This document shows, one piece after another, positions 22,691 to 31,080 of a stretch of DNA of 64,000 nt; within the stretch, counting starts at the first letter, position 1, and each line of letters begins with the position of its first letter. The notes below the pieces were generated by a model that ran no database searches, was not told the DNA's origin, and saw only the letters and a list, made by a program, of their open reading frames with translations. The position numbers were made by a program, and so were the translations under genes. The stretch comes from an uncultured Rhodocyclaceae bacterium (GTDB lineage: Bacteria; Pseudomonadota; Gammaproteobacteria; Burkholderiales; Rhodocyclaceae): assembly GCA_907163225.1 (NCBI GenBank), contig OU015322.1, positions 2,972,060 to 3,036,059 on the forward strand, given 5' to 3'.

Positions 22691-24475
22691 ATGAAAAAAC
22701 AACTCGCTGCACTCTGGCTGGCGCTGCTTTTGCCTCTGACCAGCCTTGCGGCGCCGGGGACGCTGATCGACTGGCAAACCTATTCTCCTCAGGCATTCGC
22801 TCGGGCCAAGGCAGAAAATCGCCTGATCCTGCTCGAACTGGAGGCCGTCTGGTGCCACTGGTGCCACGTCATGGATGAAAAGACCTGGAACGACCCGCAG
22901 GTTGCTGCCACCATGCGCCAGCACTTTGTCGCCTTGCGCGTCGATCACGATGCCCGGCCCGACCTCGCCGAACGCTATCGCGACTATGGTTGGCCAGCGC
23001 TCATCATCCTCGATGGCAATGGCCAGGAAATCGTCAAGCGCGCCGGCTATATTGCGCCTGAACCGATGCAACGCCTGCTTACGGCAGTGATTCGCGATCC
23101 CAGCCCGGAACGCCCGGAGGCCGCCGCACCAACAAGCTGGGCCTTGTCGCCCTTGCTCGGCGAGGCAACAGCGCGCCAGCTGGAGGCACGGCTGGTCGCG
23201 ACGCATGATTTTGCGCTGGGCGGCCTGATCGGGGAGCAAAAGGTGGTTGACCGCGATGCCACCGAATACGCCCTGCAGCAGCCCAAAAATCCGCTGGCGC
23301 TGGCCATAGCCCGGAGCAATCTGGGCGCTGCACGGCAGTTGGTCGACCCGGTCTGGGGCGGCATCTACCAGTATTCAACCGGCGGCAACTGGGCGCATCC
23401 GCATTTTGAAAAACTCGGCTTCATTCAGGCCGAGTATCTCCGTATGTTCGCCCTTGGTTACGCCGCGCTGAAAGACCCACGCGACCGAGAGGCTATCCGC
23501 CAGACCCATCGCTATCTGCGCCGCTTTCTGAAGGCCCCCGATGGCAGCTTCTACACCAGCCAGGATGCCGACCTCAAGCCCGGCGAGCATGCCGGCGACT
23601 ACTTTGCGCTGGGGGACCGCCAACGGCAGCAATTGGGCGTCCCAAAAGTTGACCGCCACATCTATGCCCGCGAAAACGGCCTGATCGCCAGCGCACTGGC
23701 CGAGGCCTACATGGCAACCGGCGATGCAGGGCTGCTCGACGATGCGATCCGTGCGACAAAGCGCATGCTCGCCACCCGGCGATTGCCCGATGGGGGCTTC
23801 AGCCATGGCGCAAAGGATAGCGGTGGCCCCTACCTGGCTGACAGCCTCGCCATGTTGCGCTCACTGCTTGCCCTGCACAGTGCCACTGGCGACCGCCTAT
23901 GGTTGCGCGAAGCCGGGGCCACGGCCGGCTTTATCGCCCGCAACTTCGCCCGCGAAAATGCCCCCGGCTATGTCGGGGCCGTCGGCAGCGGCCCTTTGCC
24001 GGCGGTAGCCACGTTTGACGAAAACCTTGCGCTTGCCCGGGCGGCCAATCTGCTCTTTCACTACAGCGGTGAGCCCCTGCACCGGGCGCTGGCGGAAAAT
24101 GCAATGCGCTATTTGGTCACCCCGGAACTTGCCCTGTCGCGCATTAGCGATCCTGGCATTTTGCTTGCCGCCCACGAGCTGGCCTCTGACCCGGCACACC
24201 TGACTGTCGTCGGCCAGCGCGACGATCCGGTGGCCCGTAAACTGTTCGACAGCGCCATGCGCTGGCCGACCAGTTACAAGCGTATCGAATGGTGGGATCG
24301 CCGCGACGGCCCGCTGACCAACGCCGATGTTAACTATCCCAAGCTGAGCAAGGCGGCCGCCTACGTCTGTACCGAAGGCCGATGCTCGCGCCCGGTGGTT
24401 GATCCGGCAGAGCTGCTCAGTCTGGCCAAAGAGCTGCAGGGAGAGCGTACTTCAGCCCGGGTAGCCAAGCCATGA
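22691..24475 (+). CDS. Exported thioredoxin-domain protein of the DUF255/YyaL group
   Basis: A 594-residue protein starting MKKQLAALWLALLLPL with a clear signal peptide ending near SLAAPG. Residues about 25-135 form a thioredoxin-like domain with the unusual motif WCHWCHVMDEKTW, as in the DUF255 (spermatogenesis-associated 20/YyaL) family. The remainder is an alpha-helical toroid of the six-hairpin glycosidase type (for example WGGIYQYSTGGNW, SQDADLKPGEH). Enzyme activity of the family is unknown. An in-frame GTG at 22628 would disrupt the signal peptide. It overlaps the TlpA-like gene by four bases. Confidence 0.82.
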   Translation: MKKQLAALWLALLLPLTSLAAPGTLIDWQTYSPQAFARAKAENRLILLELEAVWCHWCHVMDEKTWNDPQVAATMRQHFVALRVDHDARPDLAERYRDYGWPALIILDGNGQEIVKRAGYIAPEPMQRLLTAVIRDPSPERPEAAAPTSWALSPLLGEATARQLEARLVATHDFALGGLIGEQKVVDRDATEYALQQPKNPLALAIARSNLGAARQLVDPVWGGIYQYSTGGNWAHPHFEKLGFIQAEYLRMFALGYAALKDPRDREAIRQTHRYLRRFLKAPDGSFYTSQDADLKPGEHAGDYFALGDRQRQQLGVPKVDRHIYARENGLIASALAEAYMATGDAGLLDDAIRATKRMLATRRLPDGGFSHGAKDSGGPYLADSLAMLRSLLALHSATGDRLWLREAGATAGFIARNFARENAPGYVGAVGSGPLPAVATFDENLALARAANLLFHYSGEPLHRALAENAMRYLVTPELALSRISDPGILLAAHELASDPAHLTVVGQRDDPVARKLFDSAMRWPTSYKRIEWWDRRDGPLTNADVNYPKLSKAAAYVCTEGRCSRPVVDPAELLSLAKELQGERTSARVAKP

Positions 24476-24978
24476 ACACCCGCCGGCTACTTGTCGCACT
24501 GCTCGCCACCGGCTGCTTCGGACTATCCCTCGCCGCCCCGGCCCTGACGCCCGTTGAGCCAACTGCGGCCGCCCCCACCAAGCTGAACGATGTGCAAGGC
24601 AAAACGGTTTCCTTGCAGGACTTTCGCGGCAAGGTGGTGCTGGTTAATTTCTGGGCCACCTACTGCAAACCCTGCCGTGAGGAAATGCCTTCGCTGGAGC
24701 GGCTCAAGACGCGACTCGGCGCGCGGGGACTGAACGTGATCGGCATCGCCGTGGCCGAGGAGACCAGCGTCGTTACCCGCTTCTTGAGCACAAGGCCGGT
24801 CAGTTTTCCCATCCTGCTCGACCGCGAGGCAGCGAGCATGGCGCAGTGGAAGGCGATTGCCCTGCCGAGCACCTATCTGGTCGACCGGCGCGGCCGGCTG
24901 CGCGCCAAACTGGTCGGTGGCACTGACTGGGAGAGCCCCGCCCTGGTCGATGCACTAGAGAGGCTTTTGAATGAGTAA
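24472..24978 (+). CDS. Periplasmic TlpA/ResA-like thiol-disulfide protein
   Basis: A 168-residue thioredoxin-fold protein with an N-terminal signal (RRLLVALLATGCFGLSLAAPA) and the active-site motif WATYCKPCREEMP near residue 64. The cis-proline region is LPSTYLVDRRG. It is probably a periplasmic reductant for cysteine pairs or metal ligands. It overlaps the DUF255 gene and precedes the Cys-Gly repeat peptide, suggesting that it helps maintain that peptide's thiols; this is inference. Confidence 0.88.
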   Translation: MNTRRLLVALLATGCFGLSLAAPALTPVEPTAAAPTKLNDVQGKTVSLQDFRGKVVLVNFWATYCKPCREEMPSLERLKTRLGARGLNVIGIAVAEETSVVTRFLSTRPVSFPILLDREAASMAQWKAIALPSTYLVDRRGRLRAKLVGGTDWESPALVDALERLLNE

Positions 24979-24994
24979 TGGCGCCCAGCAAGAC

Positions 24995-25032
24995 TGTCAA
25001 AAAATTTTCGCAGTTAATGCATCCGGATAACA
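24995..25032 (+). promoter_or_regulatory. Weak candidate ECF promoter upstream of the Cys-Gly repeat gene
   Basis: TGTCAAAAAATTTTCG (24995-25010) and GGATAACA (25025-25032), 14 bases apart, resemble the two-part layout of ECF promoters. No matching pair was found before the sigma gene, so the assignment is weak. Confidence 0.2.
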
Positions 25033-25138
25033 GAATGCCGCGTAATAAGGGATAAGGCAGCACGCCGAGCAGCACAGCGGTTGCCGTCACCAAGCAATGC
25101 CTTGGCTCGTTAGAGTCCTCAACCTCAGGAGAATCAAA

Positions 25139-25471
25139 ATGTCTGCTCAAAAAACAAAACTCAATATAGCCGTTGGTACTGCTCTCGTCGCCGGTGCCTT
25201 TCTTTCCTCGATGGCGGGCGCTGCTGAAAATCCGTTTTCCAGCGAAAAGCTGAGTGCGGGTTACCAGCTGGCCGATGCCGGCAGCAAGACCGCAGACGGA
25301 AAATGCGGTGGTGACAAGAAGTCGGACGCCAAGTGCGGCGCCGACAAAAAGGCTGACGCAAAATGTGGTGCGGACAAGAAAAAAGATGCCAGCTGCGGCG
25401 GCGATAAGAAAAAAGAAGCGAAGTGTGGCGCTGACAAGAAGAAGGATGCCAGCTGCGGCGCTGCCAAATAA
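25139..25471 (+). CDS. HvfA/bufferin-like Cys-Gly repeat peptide (candidate RiPP precursor)
   Basis: A 110-residue exported protein. After a signal peptide (about 1-29, ending MAGAAEN) comes NPFSSEKLSAGYQLAD, which resembles the conserved segment of HvfA/bufferin precursors. The rest is six ten-residue repeats with Cys-Gly at exactly residues 56, 66, 76, 86, 96 and 106, in units such as DGKCGGDKK and DAKCGADKK. In that family Cys in EGKCG-type cores is modified by a DUF692 (MNIO) enzyme into copper-binding heterocycles. Here two cores read ASCG and four read (G/A)KCG. ATG 25139 follows CAGGAGAA. No DUF692 or DUF2063 gene is in the window. Confidence 0.75.
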   Translation: MSAQKTKLNIAVGTALVAGAFLSSMAGAAENPFSSEKLSAGYQLADAGSKTADGKCGGDKKSDAKCGADKKADAKCGADKKKDASCGGDKKKEAKCGADKKKDASCGAAK

Positions 25472-25825
25472 GGACCACCGGGCGCCAGCATGCCCGCCAT
25501 GCATTGACCGCTGTTGTTGAGTTCGCCAGGCACCGGGTGCGTCAAGCGCCTGCTGACTGGCGAATTACTGAATACGGTGCCAGAAAAGCCCGTTGTTGAT
25601 TCTCCGTTCGACTCGCCAAAGCAAGGGGCCGCCCGTTGCAATCGGGCCAGGATCTAACGCCGGCCGAAGCTGAGGCAAACTGCTACCTGCAATTCGCCAT
25701 GACGGCAGTTGCGATTTGACTGAAACCGGCTGGCCGCCATCGAACCCCGGGGCGATTCAGGTTGTGAGTGCTCATCGTTGATCTCTGCCCCGCTCTTGCC
25801 TGCGATACAGGCAGTCCGCTCGTGT
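25472..25825. other. Intergenic region of ~350 bases with one inverted repeat
   Basis: Between the Cys-Gly repeat gene and dmeF (convergent) I see no convincing gene. TTCGCCAG (25522-25529) and CTGGCGAA (25557-25564) form an 8-bp inverted repeat. Some frames are open only because they oppose dmeF. The region could hold remnants I do not recognise. Confidence 0.5.
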
Positions 25826-26815
25826 TCAGCTTGGCTCTGTCGGAATTTGTGCTGCTTCGCATTCGTCGCAAAGCAGAATCTCGACGGTGACATGGACGAT
25901 CTCCTCGTGGATGGCGAGGGCGCGGCGGATGTCGGCGGGGACGAGGCTGGCGTCGTGGGTGAGCACGCTGAGGGCGCAGGCGTAGGCGCCGGTGCCGACG
26001 CGCCAGACGTGGATGTCGGTGAGTTGAGTGTTGCCGTCGGCGGGGAGGGCGGCGATCACGTCGCGGATTTCTGCGACGACCGGGTGATCCATTTCGCGGT
26101 CGAGCAGGACGCGGCCGCTTTGCACGATCAGGTTCTTCGCCCACAGCGCGACCAGCGCGGCGCCGACAATGCCGGTGGCCGGGTCGAGCCAGGCCCAGCC
26201 GTAGAGCCAGCCGCCGGCCAGCGCGGCGATGGCGAGCACCGAAGTGGCGGCGTCGGTGACGACGTGGATGTAGGCGGCCTTGAGGTTGAGGTCGTGGTGC
26301 TCGTGCCCATGGTCGTGATGGTGGCTGTGATCGTGGCCATGATCGTGGGGGCCGCCGAGAATCAGCGCGCAGATCAGGTTGATGACCAGCCCGAGGACAG
26401 CGACGGCCATGGCTTCGGGGTAGTGGATTTCTTGCGGTGACCACAGCCGTTCGAGCGAACCGATGACCATCGCGGCGGCGACGCCGAGCAGGAAGATGGC
26501 GCTGGTGTAGCTGGCCAGTACCTCGATTTTCCAGGTGCCGAAGGCGAAACTCGGATCATTCGCATATTTGCGTGCTGCGCCGTAAGCGAAGGCGGAGAGG
26601 CCGATGGCCAGCGCGTGTGAACTCATGTGCCAGCCGTCGGCCAGCACGGCCATCGAGTTGAACCACCAGCCGGCGACAATCTCGACCAACATGGTGGCGA
26701 TGGTGATCCACATGACGAGGCGCGTGCTGCGCTCGGCAGCGCCATTGCCAGCCGAATACTGATGGTTGTGCGCCCAGCGCGACAGGTCGTGGCGTTTGTT
26801 CTCGATGCTGCTCAT
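25826..26815 (-). CDS. dmeF: Cation diffusion facilitator, Co/Ni efflux (DmeF type)
   Basis: A 329-residue inner-membrane CDF transporter that exports divalent metal, mainly cobalt and nickel in DmeF, in exchange for protons. The first metal site is in MAVLADGWHMSSH and the second in HVVTDAATS. A histidine-rich cytoplasmic loop (HDHGHDHSHHHDHGHEHH, about residues 155-175) separates the transmembrane halves, and a C-terminal cytoplasmic domain follows (DIHVWRVGTGAYAC, then LLCDEC). The start overlaps the end of the aldolase gene by four bases. A fragment of this gene is displaced at 19669-19754. Confidence 0.94.
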   Translation of the reverse strand: MSSIENKRHDLSRWAHNHQYSAGNGAAERSTRLVMWITIATMLVEIVAGWWFNSMAVLADGWHMSSHALAIGLSAFAYGAARKYANDPSFAFGTWKIEVLASYTSAIFLLGVAAAMVIGSLERLWSPQEIHYPEAMAVAVLGLVINLICALILGGPHDHGHDHSHHHDHGHEHHDLNLKAAYIHVVTDAATSVLAIAALAGGWLYGWAWLDPATGIVGAALVALWAKNLIVQSGRVLLDREMDHPVVAEIRDVIAALPADGNTQLTDIHVWRVGTGAYACALSVLTHDASLVPADIRRALAIHEEIVHVTVEILLCDECEAAQIPTEPS

Positions 26816-27441
26816 TGTTGGCCGTACCCCTTGAATTTTTCCAGCACGGCGCCCATTTCTTCGGCCGTCAGCAGAACCGGCTGGCCGAGCTGGCAGGCCC
26901 GCCAGTATTGTTCGCAGAGTTCTTCAAGCTCGATGGCCAGCGCCAGGGCTTCGTCAAGATCGCGTCCGGCGACGAGCAGGCCGTGGTTGGCGAGCAGGCA
27001 TGCTTTGCGCTCGGCCATCGCGGCCATTGCTGCGGTCGACAGGAAATTTGAGCCAAAAATGGCATACTCGGCGCAGCGTATGGTGTCGCCGCCAAAGCGC
27101 GCGATCATGTAATGAAACGGCGGAATGTCGAGGCGCAGGCAAGCCAGGCTGACGGCGAAGGGCGAGTGGGCGTGCAGCACGGCGCCGACTTCAGGGCGGG
27201 CGGCGTAGAGGTCGCGATGAAAGCGCCATTCGGATGATGGCTTGCGGCTGCCGACGTGCGAACCGTCGAGCGCCATGAGCGGGATGTCGTCTTCGCGCAG
27301 GCGGTCGTATGCCATACCCGTTGGCGTGATGTAGAAGCCTTCGCCGCTGCGCACGCTGACGTTGCCCGACGTGCCGCGATTGAGGCCGGCCGGCTGCATG
27401 GCGCGGGCAGTGGCGATTAATTGGGTGCGCAGGTCAGTCAT
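26812..27441 (-). CDS. Class II aldolase, candidate 5-deoxyribulose/methylthioribulose phosphate aldolase
   Basis: A 209-residue class II (zinc) aldolase/adducin family protein. Substrate and metal residues are visible in RGTSGNVS, TPTGMAYD, the HAHSPFAV zinc pair, and LLANHGLLVAG with the third His. It is read just after mtnA on the same strand. An mtnA plus class II aldolase pair is the core of the DHAP shunt, which converts 5'-deoxyadenosine- and MTA-derived sugars to DHAP and an aldehyde. The substrate is inferred from this neighbour; an L-fuculose-phosphate aldolase role is the main alternative. Confidence 0.82.
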   Translation of the reverse strand: MTDLRTQLIATARAMQPAGLNRGTSGNVSVRSGEGFYITPTGMAYDRLREDDIPLMALDGSHVGSRKPSSEWRFHRDLYAARPEVGAVLHAHSPFAVSLACLRLDIPPFHYMIARFGGDTIRCAEYAIFGSNFLSTAAMAAMAERKACLLANHGLLVAGRDLDEALALAIELEELCEQYWRACQLGQPVLLTAEEMGAVLEKFKGYGQQ

Positions 27442-27453
27442 GGCGAATCCTTG

Positions 27454-27527
27454 ACGCAGATACGCCGAGGCGCGGAGAAAGGCTGAACGAGTTTCCCCGG
27501 TTCCTCTGCGTCTCCGCGTCTCTGCGT
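27454..27527. repeat. Imperfect inverted repeat of GCAGAG/CGGAG units between mtnA and the aldolase gene
   Basis: The left arm 27454-27482 (ACGCAGATACGCCGAGG...) and right arm 27503-27527 (CCTCTGCGTCTCCGCG...) are imperfectly complementary around a 20-base loop. Short GCAGAG-type repeats of this kind are scattered in many proteobacterial genomes. Transcribed leftwards, it would form a hairpin between mtnA and the aldolase. Confidence 0.6.
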
Positions 27528-27528
27528 T

Positions 27529-28620
<1,092 letters not shown>

Positions 28621-28623
28621 GGT

Positions 28624-29004
28624 TCAGAGTGGTTTGGTGTGGGTGCGCAGCCAGGAGGCGTAATCGCTTTCGCCGATTTCCCCGGCAGCCAGCGCAAGCA
28701 TGGTCAGAGTGGCGTCCTGCGGGGTGGCGGTCAGGCGGTAGCCGTTCAGGCGCAGGAACATGCCGGCACCGAGAAAGCCGGCGCGCTTGTTGCCGTCAAT
28801 GAATGGATGATTTTTGGCCAGGCCGAAGGCATAGGCGGCGGCGCAGTCAAACAGGTCGGGGCTGCCGTAGTGAAGCAGGTTTTCCGGGCGGGCCAGCGCC
28901 GAATCGAGCAAGCCTTCATCTCTAATTCCCTGCGCTCCACCATGTATGACCAGGCTCTCGCCGTGCAGGAGCAGCAAGGCCCGCCGGTTGATCCAGATGA
29001 ACAT
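28624..29004 (-). CDS. Death-on-curing (Doc) family toxin, Fic fold
   Basis: A 126-residue protein with the Fic/Doc signature NHPFIDGNKRAG (HxFxDGNKR). Doc phosphorylates EF-Tu, whereas most Fic proteins AMPylate targets. ATG 29004 (MFIWINRRALLLLHGE) gives the normal Doc length and lies one base after the antitoxin stop; a longer frame from 29055 would overlap the antitoxin gene. It forms a two-gene toxin-antitoxin unit inserted between mtnA and the aminotransferase. Confidence 0.9.
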   Translation of the reverse strand: MFIWINRRALLLLHGESLVIHGGAQGIRDEGLLDSALARPENLLHYGSPDLFDCAAAYAFGLAKNHPFIDGNKRAGFLGAGMFLRLNGYRLTATPQDATLTMLALAAGEIGESDYASWLRTHTKPL

Positions 29005-29005
29005 G

Positions 29006-29230
29006 CTACTTGGCGAGTTCGTGGAAGGTGTCGCGGAACTCGCGCATGAAGTCACGGCCGGCTTCGACCTGGCGGGCCACTTCAGGATCGTAAGGAGTCA
29101 TCGAAAAACCTTCGGGAGATTCGACGAGATAAACCGTGTCCCCCTTGTCGATATGCAGCATGGCCAAGGCTTCCTTGGGCAACACGACGCCTACCGAATT
29201 GCCGATCTGGGTCAGTTTGAGTGCGAACAT
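29006..29230 (-). CDS. AbrB/MazE-type antitoxin
   Basis: A 74-residue SpoVT/AbrB swapped-hairpin DNA-binding protein (TQIGNSVGVVLPKEALAML), with a C-terminal tail (about residues 45-74) expected to wrap the toxin. ATG 29230 is the natural start; the open frame runs further upstream across the promoter region. It is the first gene of the antitoxin-toxin pair and probably represses its own promoter. Most Doc toxins pair with Phd-type antitoxins; AbrB-type partners are also known. Confidence 0.88.
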   Translation of the reverse strand: MFALKLTQIGNSVGVVLPKEALAMLHIDKGDTVYLVESPEGFSMTPYDPEVARQVEAGRDFMREFRDTFHELAK

Positions 29231-29312
29231 GGTTGCCTCCAATGGCGTTATAACAGATGTAATACTAAACCTTTTTTGTATGGGGTGCTTGTTCGTGCCC
29301 CGGCCTTGCCGC

Positions 29313-29344
29313 ATGATTTCAGCCACTTTTTGTCGTTGACCGCA
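29313..29344 (-). repeat. Dispersed GCGGTCRAC element, copy 5
   Basis: Minus-strand TGCGGTCAACGAC, then AAAAAG, then GGCTGAAATC. It lies just upstream of the aminotransferase start. Confidence 0.55.
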
Positions 29345-29350
29345 GGAATC

Positions 29351-30508
29351 ATGCAAACACCTATCGCTATCGACTCCCGCTTCCCTGAGATGGAAACGAC
29401 CATCTTTACCGTGATGAGCCGGCTGGCCGCCGAGTGCGGCGCCGTGAACCTGTCGCAAGGCTTCCCCGATTTTCAGGCCGAGCCGGCGTTATTCGATGCC
29501 GTGCATCGCCACATGCTGGCCGGTCGCAATCAGTACGCGCCAATGGCCGGTATGCCGGAGCTGCGCCAGGCCATCGTCGACAAGGTGGCGGCGCTCTACG
29601 GCACGCGTTACGACGTCGAATCGGAAGTGACCGTGACGGCCGGCGCGACGCAGGCCATCTTTACTGCCATCGCCGCTTTCGTGCGGGCGGGCGACGAGGT
29701 CATCGTCTTCGAGCCGGTCTATGATTCCTACGTGCCGGCCATCGAAACCGTGGGCGGCAAGGCGGTTTACGCCCAACTGAAATTCCCCGATTACGGGCCG
29801 GACTGGGCGCAGGTGGCGCCATTGATTTCGCCAAAAACGCGGATGATCATCGTCAATTCGCCGCACAACCCGACCGGAAGCCTGCTCTCTGCGGTCGACC
29901 GGGAAAAGCTGGCAAAACTTGTGGCCGGCACCAACATCGTCGTCCTCTCCGACGAGGTATACGAGCACATCCTTTTCGACGGCGAGCAGCATGCCAGCCT
30001 TTGTGCCCATCCCGAGCTGGCGGCACGCAGCATCGTGGTTTCCAGCTTCGGCAAGACCTATCACATCACCGGCTGGAAAATCGGCTACGTCGTCGGCCCG
30101 GCGGCGCTCATGGCCGAGTTCCGCAAGGTGCACCAGTTCAACGTGTTCACGGTCCACACGCCGTCTCAACTGGCGCTTGCCGAGTACATGCAGGACGCCG
30201 GGCGGCATCTCCGGCTGGCCGCGTTCTATCAGGAAAAACGGGATTTCTTCCGCCGGCTGATGGCTGCCACGCCGTTTGAGCTACTCCCCTGCCGCGGCAC
30301 CTATTTTCAGCTGGCGCGTTACGACTGCATCTCGGATTTGCCTGACCGCGCCTTCGCCGAATGGATGACGCGCGAGGTCGGCGTCGCGGTCATCCCGGTC
30401 TCGGCATTTTATGCCAACGGGCGAGACGACAAGGTGGTGCGTTTCTGCTTCGCCAAACAGGAAGAAACCCTGCTCGCTGCAGCTGATCGGCTTTGTAAAG
30501 CATTGTAA
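29351..30508 (+). CDS. PLP-dependent aminotransferase, methionine aminotransferase type
   Basis: A 385-residue fold-type I aminotransferase. Visible motifs are VNLSQGFPDF, the cofactor-binding NSPHNPTG, DEVYEH, and the Schiff-base lysine in SSFGKTYHITGWKIGY. The sequence resembles YbdL/KAT-type enzymes that transaminate ketomethylthiobutyrate to methionine, the last step of methionine salvage, which fits the nearby mtnA. ATG 29351 (MQTPIAIDSRFPEM) follows CAGGAATC; an open extension to 28946 crosses the antitoxin gene and is rejected. Other aromatic or glutamine keto-acid substrates are possible. Confidence 0.88.
   Translation: MQTPIAIDSRFPEMETTIFTVMSRLAAECGAVNLSQGFPDFQAEPALFDAVHRHMLAGRNQYAPMAGMPELRQAIVDKVAALYGTRYDVESEVTVTAGATQAIFTAIAAFVRAGDEVIVFEPVYDSYVPAIETVGGKAVYAQLKFPDYGPDWAQVAPLISPKTRMIIVNSPHNPTGSLLSAVDREKLAKLVAGTNIVVLSDEVYEHILFDGEQHASLCAHPELAARSIVVSSFGKTYHITGWKIGYVVGPAALMAEFRKVHQFNVFTVHTPSQLALAEYMQDAGRHLRLAAFYQEKRDFFRRLMAATPFELLPCRGTYFQLARYDCISDLPDRAFAEWMTREVGVAVIPVSAFYANGRDDKVVRFCFAKQEETLLAAADRLCKAL
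29890..29920 (+). repeat. Dispersed GCGGTCRAC element, copy 6 (inside aminotransferase)
   Basis: TGCGGTCGACCGG, then GAAAAG, then GGCAAAACTT. It encodes AVDREKLAKL of the aminotransferase. Confidence 0.55.
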
Positions 30509-30533
30509 GGCAACCTTAAAATATGAAAAATGC

Positions 30534-30563
30534 TTGACCTTTTTGATAGACAAAGCGAATAAT
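30534..30563 (+). promoter_or_regulatory. Sigma-70 promoter of mscL
   Basis: TTGACC (30534-30539) and AATAAT (30558-30563) with an 18-base spacer. A purine-rich ribosome site GAGGAGG follows before ATG 30598. Confidence 0.6.
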
Positions 30564-30597
30564 CGGCCGATCAAAAACATATCCGAGGAGGAATAGC

Positions 30598-31020
30598 ATG
30601 GGAATGGTTCAGGAATTCAAAGAATTTGCCGTCAAGGGCAACGCGATGGATCTGGCTGTCGGTGTCATCATTGGTGGCGCGTTTGGCAAGATCGTTGACT
30701 CGATCGTTGGCGATCTGATCATGCCGATCGTGGCTCGCCTTATTGGCAATATCGATTTCTCCAACCTCTTTGTCGTGCTGGGCAACAATCCGGGCAACCT
30801 GACTGCACTGGCCGACATCAAGAAGGCCGGCATTCCAGTTTTTGCCTACGGATCCTTCCTCACCATTGTGGTCAATTTCGTCATTCTCGCCTTTATCATC
30901 TTCATGATGGTCAAGCAGATGAACCGCATGCGTCACGAAGAGCCGGTTGTTGAAGAGGTTCCGCCGACCCCGGAAGACGTTATTCTGCTCCGCGAAATTC
31001 GCGATTCCCTGAAGAAGTAA
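30598..31020 (+). CDS. mscL: Large-conductance mechanosensitive channel
   Basis: MscL is a homopentameric inner-membrane channel that opens under hypo-osmotic shock. The 140-residue protein has the N-terminal amphipathic helix ([13 protein letters not shown]), TM1 ([18 protein letters not shown]), a periplasmic loop, TM2 ([21 protein letters not shown]) and a C-terminal helix ([15 protein letters not shown]). It is a single-gene unit with its own promoter, ending in a large terminator shared with glnE. Confidence 0.97.
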   Translation: MGMVQEFKEFAVKGNAMDLAVGVIIGGAFGKIVDSIVGDLIMPIVARLIGNIDFSNLFVVLGNNPGNLTALADIKKAGIPVFAYGSFLTIVVNFVILAFIIFMMVKQMNRMRHEEPVVEEVPPTPEDVILLREIRDSLKK

Positions 31021-31028
31021 GCTTCTTC

Positions 31029-31070
31029 AAGGCAACAAAAAGCCGCCTCCGGGCGGCTTTTTGTTGCCTT
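31029..31070. terminator. Bidirectional terminator between mscL and glnE
   Basis: A perfect 19-bp stem (31029-31047 with 31052-31070) closes on the loop TCCG. The internal AAAAA/TTTTT tracts give U-runs in both directions, serving the convergent mscL and glnE genes. Confidence 0.95.
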
Positions 31071-31080
31071 GATTTTTTGT

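Noticed and set aside
25683..26444. Arg/Pro-rich minus-strand frame of 253 codons
   Set aside because: It lies in another frame of dmeF and has the biased composition of an out-of-frame translation.
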